In this document: positions 5,048 through 5,459 of the stretch, one piece after another
Position numbering within the stretch: position 1 is the first letter of the stretch
Layout: every line of letters begins with the position of its first letter
Made by a program: the position numbers and the translations under genes
DNA from: a bacterium
Lineage (GTDB): Bacteria > Chloroflexota > Dormibacteria > UBA8260 > Bog-877
Assembly: GCA_021791345.1 (NCBI GenBank)
Contig: JAJYWT010000059.1
Coordinates: forward strand, 1-5,459
DNA: 5,459 nt
Direction of reading: 5' to 3'
The notes under the pieces: model-generated
Databases searched by the model: none
The model's input: the letters and a program-made list of their open reading frames with translations, nothing else
Told to the model about the DNA's origin: nothing

Positions 5048-5053
5048 TACATT
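5048..5053 (+). promoter_or_regulatory. Putative -10 element (TACATT)
   Basis: TACATT ends 7 nt before the ATG at 5061, fitting the leaderless TAnnnT arrangement seen elsewhere in the window. The intervening GAAGGTG also contains a weak Shine-Dalgarno-like AAGG, so a leadered transcript from further upstream cannot be excluded. Confidence 0.4.
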
Positions 5054-5060
5054 GAAGGTG

Positions 5061-5309
5061 ATGGAGCTGCTCCCGCCCGCCCCGGAGGAGCTGGGCACGA
5101 CCGCCAAGCGCACCTCCGCGTTGCTGCGCGACGCCCGCCTCGTGCAGCGCCGGCTGGACGTCCTGATGACCACCGCAGCCGCCTCCGACGACCCCAGCTG
5201 CGGCCGGATCGCCGAGGCCCGGGAGGCGGTGGAGCGGCTGGTGCTGGAGCTCACCTTCAGGCAGCACGGCAACCGGCGCCGCCTCAACCGCCGACGCGAT
5301 CCCAGCTGA
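5061..5309 (+). CDS. Small helical hypothetical protein with basic tail
   Basis: An 82-residue protein that I do not recognise. Two amphipathic helices are likely (about residues 12-42 and 47-68), separated by a SDDPSC turn with a single cysteine. It ends in an arginine-rich tail (RQHGNRRRLNRRRDPS) that could contact nucleic acid or ribosomal RNA. There is no signal peptide or membrane segment. Nearly every codon ends in G or C, which argues strongly for real coding. The ATG at 5061 is chosen because a -10-like TACATT and a weak AAGG precede it. A longer in-frame opening exists upstream, but it runs antisense through the zinc-ribbon gene and is not credible. It is divergent from the zinc-ribbon gene. 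Confidence 0.65.
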   Translation: MELLPPAPEELGTTAKRTSALLRDARLVQRRLDVLMTTAAASDDPSCGRIAEAREAVERLVLELTFRQHGNRRRLNRRRDPS

Positions 5310-5318
5310 CCTCAGTCC

Positions 5319-5337
5319 GGCCGCGGGCCCGTCGGCC
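5319..5337. terminator. Weak stem-loop downstream of the small hypothetical gene
   Basis: GGCCG (5319-5323) can pair with CGGCC (5333-5337) around a 9-nt loop that itself contains GGGCCC. It starts 10 nt after the stop codon at 5309. There is no T-run and the DNA is very GC-rich, so this is only a candidate terminator. Confidence 0.2.
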
Positions 5338-5367
5338 AGCCGGGGATGGAAGTTCGCGATCCGGCCC

Positions 5368-5373
5368 TAAGAT
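5368..5373 (+). promoter_or_regulatory. Putative -10 element (TAAGAT)
   Basis: TAAGAT ends 7 nt before the GTG at 5381 and is the best -10 match in the 5310-5380 gap. It overlaps the alternative in-frame ATG at 5372, which would make that ATG unusable as a start on a transcript from this promoter. Confidence 0.4.
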
Positions 5374-5380
5374 GGGATCG

Positions 5381-5459
5381 GTGGGCAAGGGCGGCGGCGC
5401 CCCTCGTACCGGCGATCGGTTGGCGCTGTCCGCGGTGGCGATGACGTCGTGGGACAGCC
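5381..5459 (+). CDS. Start of a further gene, truncated by the window edge
   Basis: An open frame of 26 codons from a GTG (MGKGGGAPRTGDRLALSAVA...) runs to the window end without a stop. Third positions are mostly G or C, as in the other genes. The GTG is preferred over the in-frame ATG at 5372 because the TAAGAT box overlaps that ATG and lies 7 nt before the GTG. The product cannot be recognised from this fragment; a Gly/Arg-rich N-terminus precedes what may be a helix. Confidence 0.4.
   Translation, partial: MGKGGGAPRTGDRLALSAVAMTSWDS

Noticed and set aside
4941..5267. Minus-strand open frame opposite the 5061 gene
   Set aside because: The product is rich in G, Q, H and R without structure. 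The + strand frame has far more convincing codon third positions and helical composition.
1..5459. Mobile element, CRISPR array, prophage or defence system
   Set aside because: No transposase, integrase, long direct or terminal repeats, spaced repeat array or defence-type domain was seen on either strand.

Overview
This is a very GC-rich, gene-dense bacterial stretch whose real genes use G or C at nearly every third codon position. Gene content and style point to a high-GC member of the Terrabacteria (Actinomycetota, Chloroflexota or Dormibacterota-like). The pointers are a TrmK-type tRNA methyltransferase, a C4 zinc-ribbon/coiled-coil protein next to RNase HI, and apparently leaderless promoters. 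The exact phylum cannot be fixed from this window.

Layout. Positions 1-143 hold no convincing gene but contain a strong inverted-repeat structure (about 35-80). A YhbP-like flavin split-barrel protein follows on the + strand (144-578). It converges on a minus-strand block running from 3796 down to 718. In transcription order this block is trpD (anthranilate phosphoribosyltransferase), a trmK-like tRNA m1A22 methyltransferase, a coiled-coil C4 zinc-ribbon protein, rnhA (RNase HI) and, after a 109-bp gap, a small DUF1648-like membrane protein with its own strong ribosome binding site. The first four genes overlap by exactly 4 bp at each junction (ATGA, ATGA, GTGA), so they are almost certainly one translationally coupled operon. 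Divergent from trpD is an Est30-like alpha/beta-hydrolase (3863-4648). It converges, with 4 bp between stops, on a small CxC/CxxC zinc-ribbon protein of unknown function (4940-4653, minus). Divergent from that is a small helical, basic-tailed hypothetical protein (5061-5309). A further + strand gene appears to start at 5381 and runs off the window.

How it fits together. The operon joins one tryptophan biosynthesis enzyme to RNA-related functions (tRNA methylation and RNA/DNA hybrid removal). No other trp gene is visible. The neighbouring genes look like independent housekeeping or hypothetical units.

The most notable pattern is regulatory. Five transcription-unit heads have a TAnnnT -10 element ending 6-7 nt before a start codon, as in mycobacterial leaderless promoters. 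The two other separately spaced genes have classical Shine-Dalgarno sequences instead. No mobile element, CRISPR array, tRNA or rRNA was recognised. I see no clearly new biological system; the findings below are modest, testable oddities.
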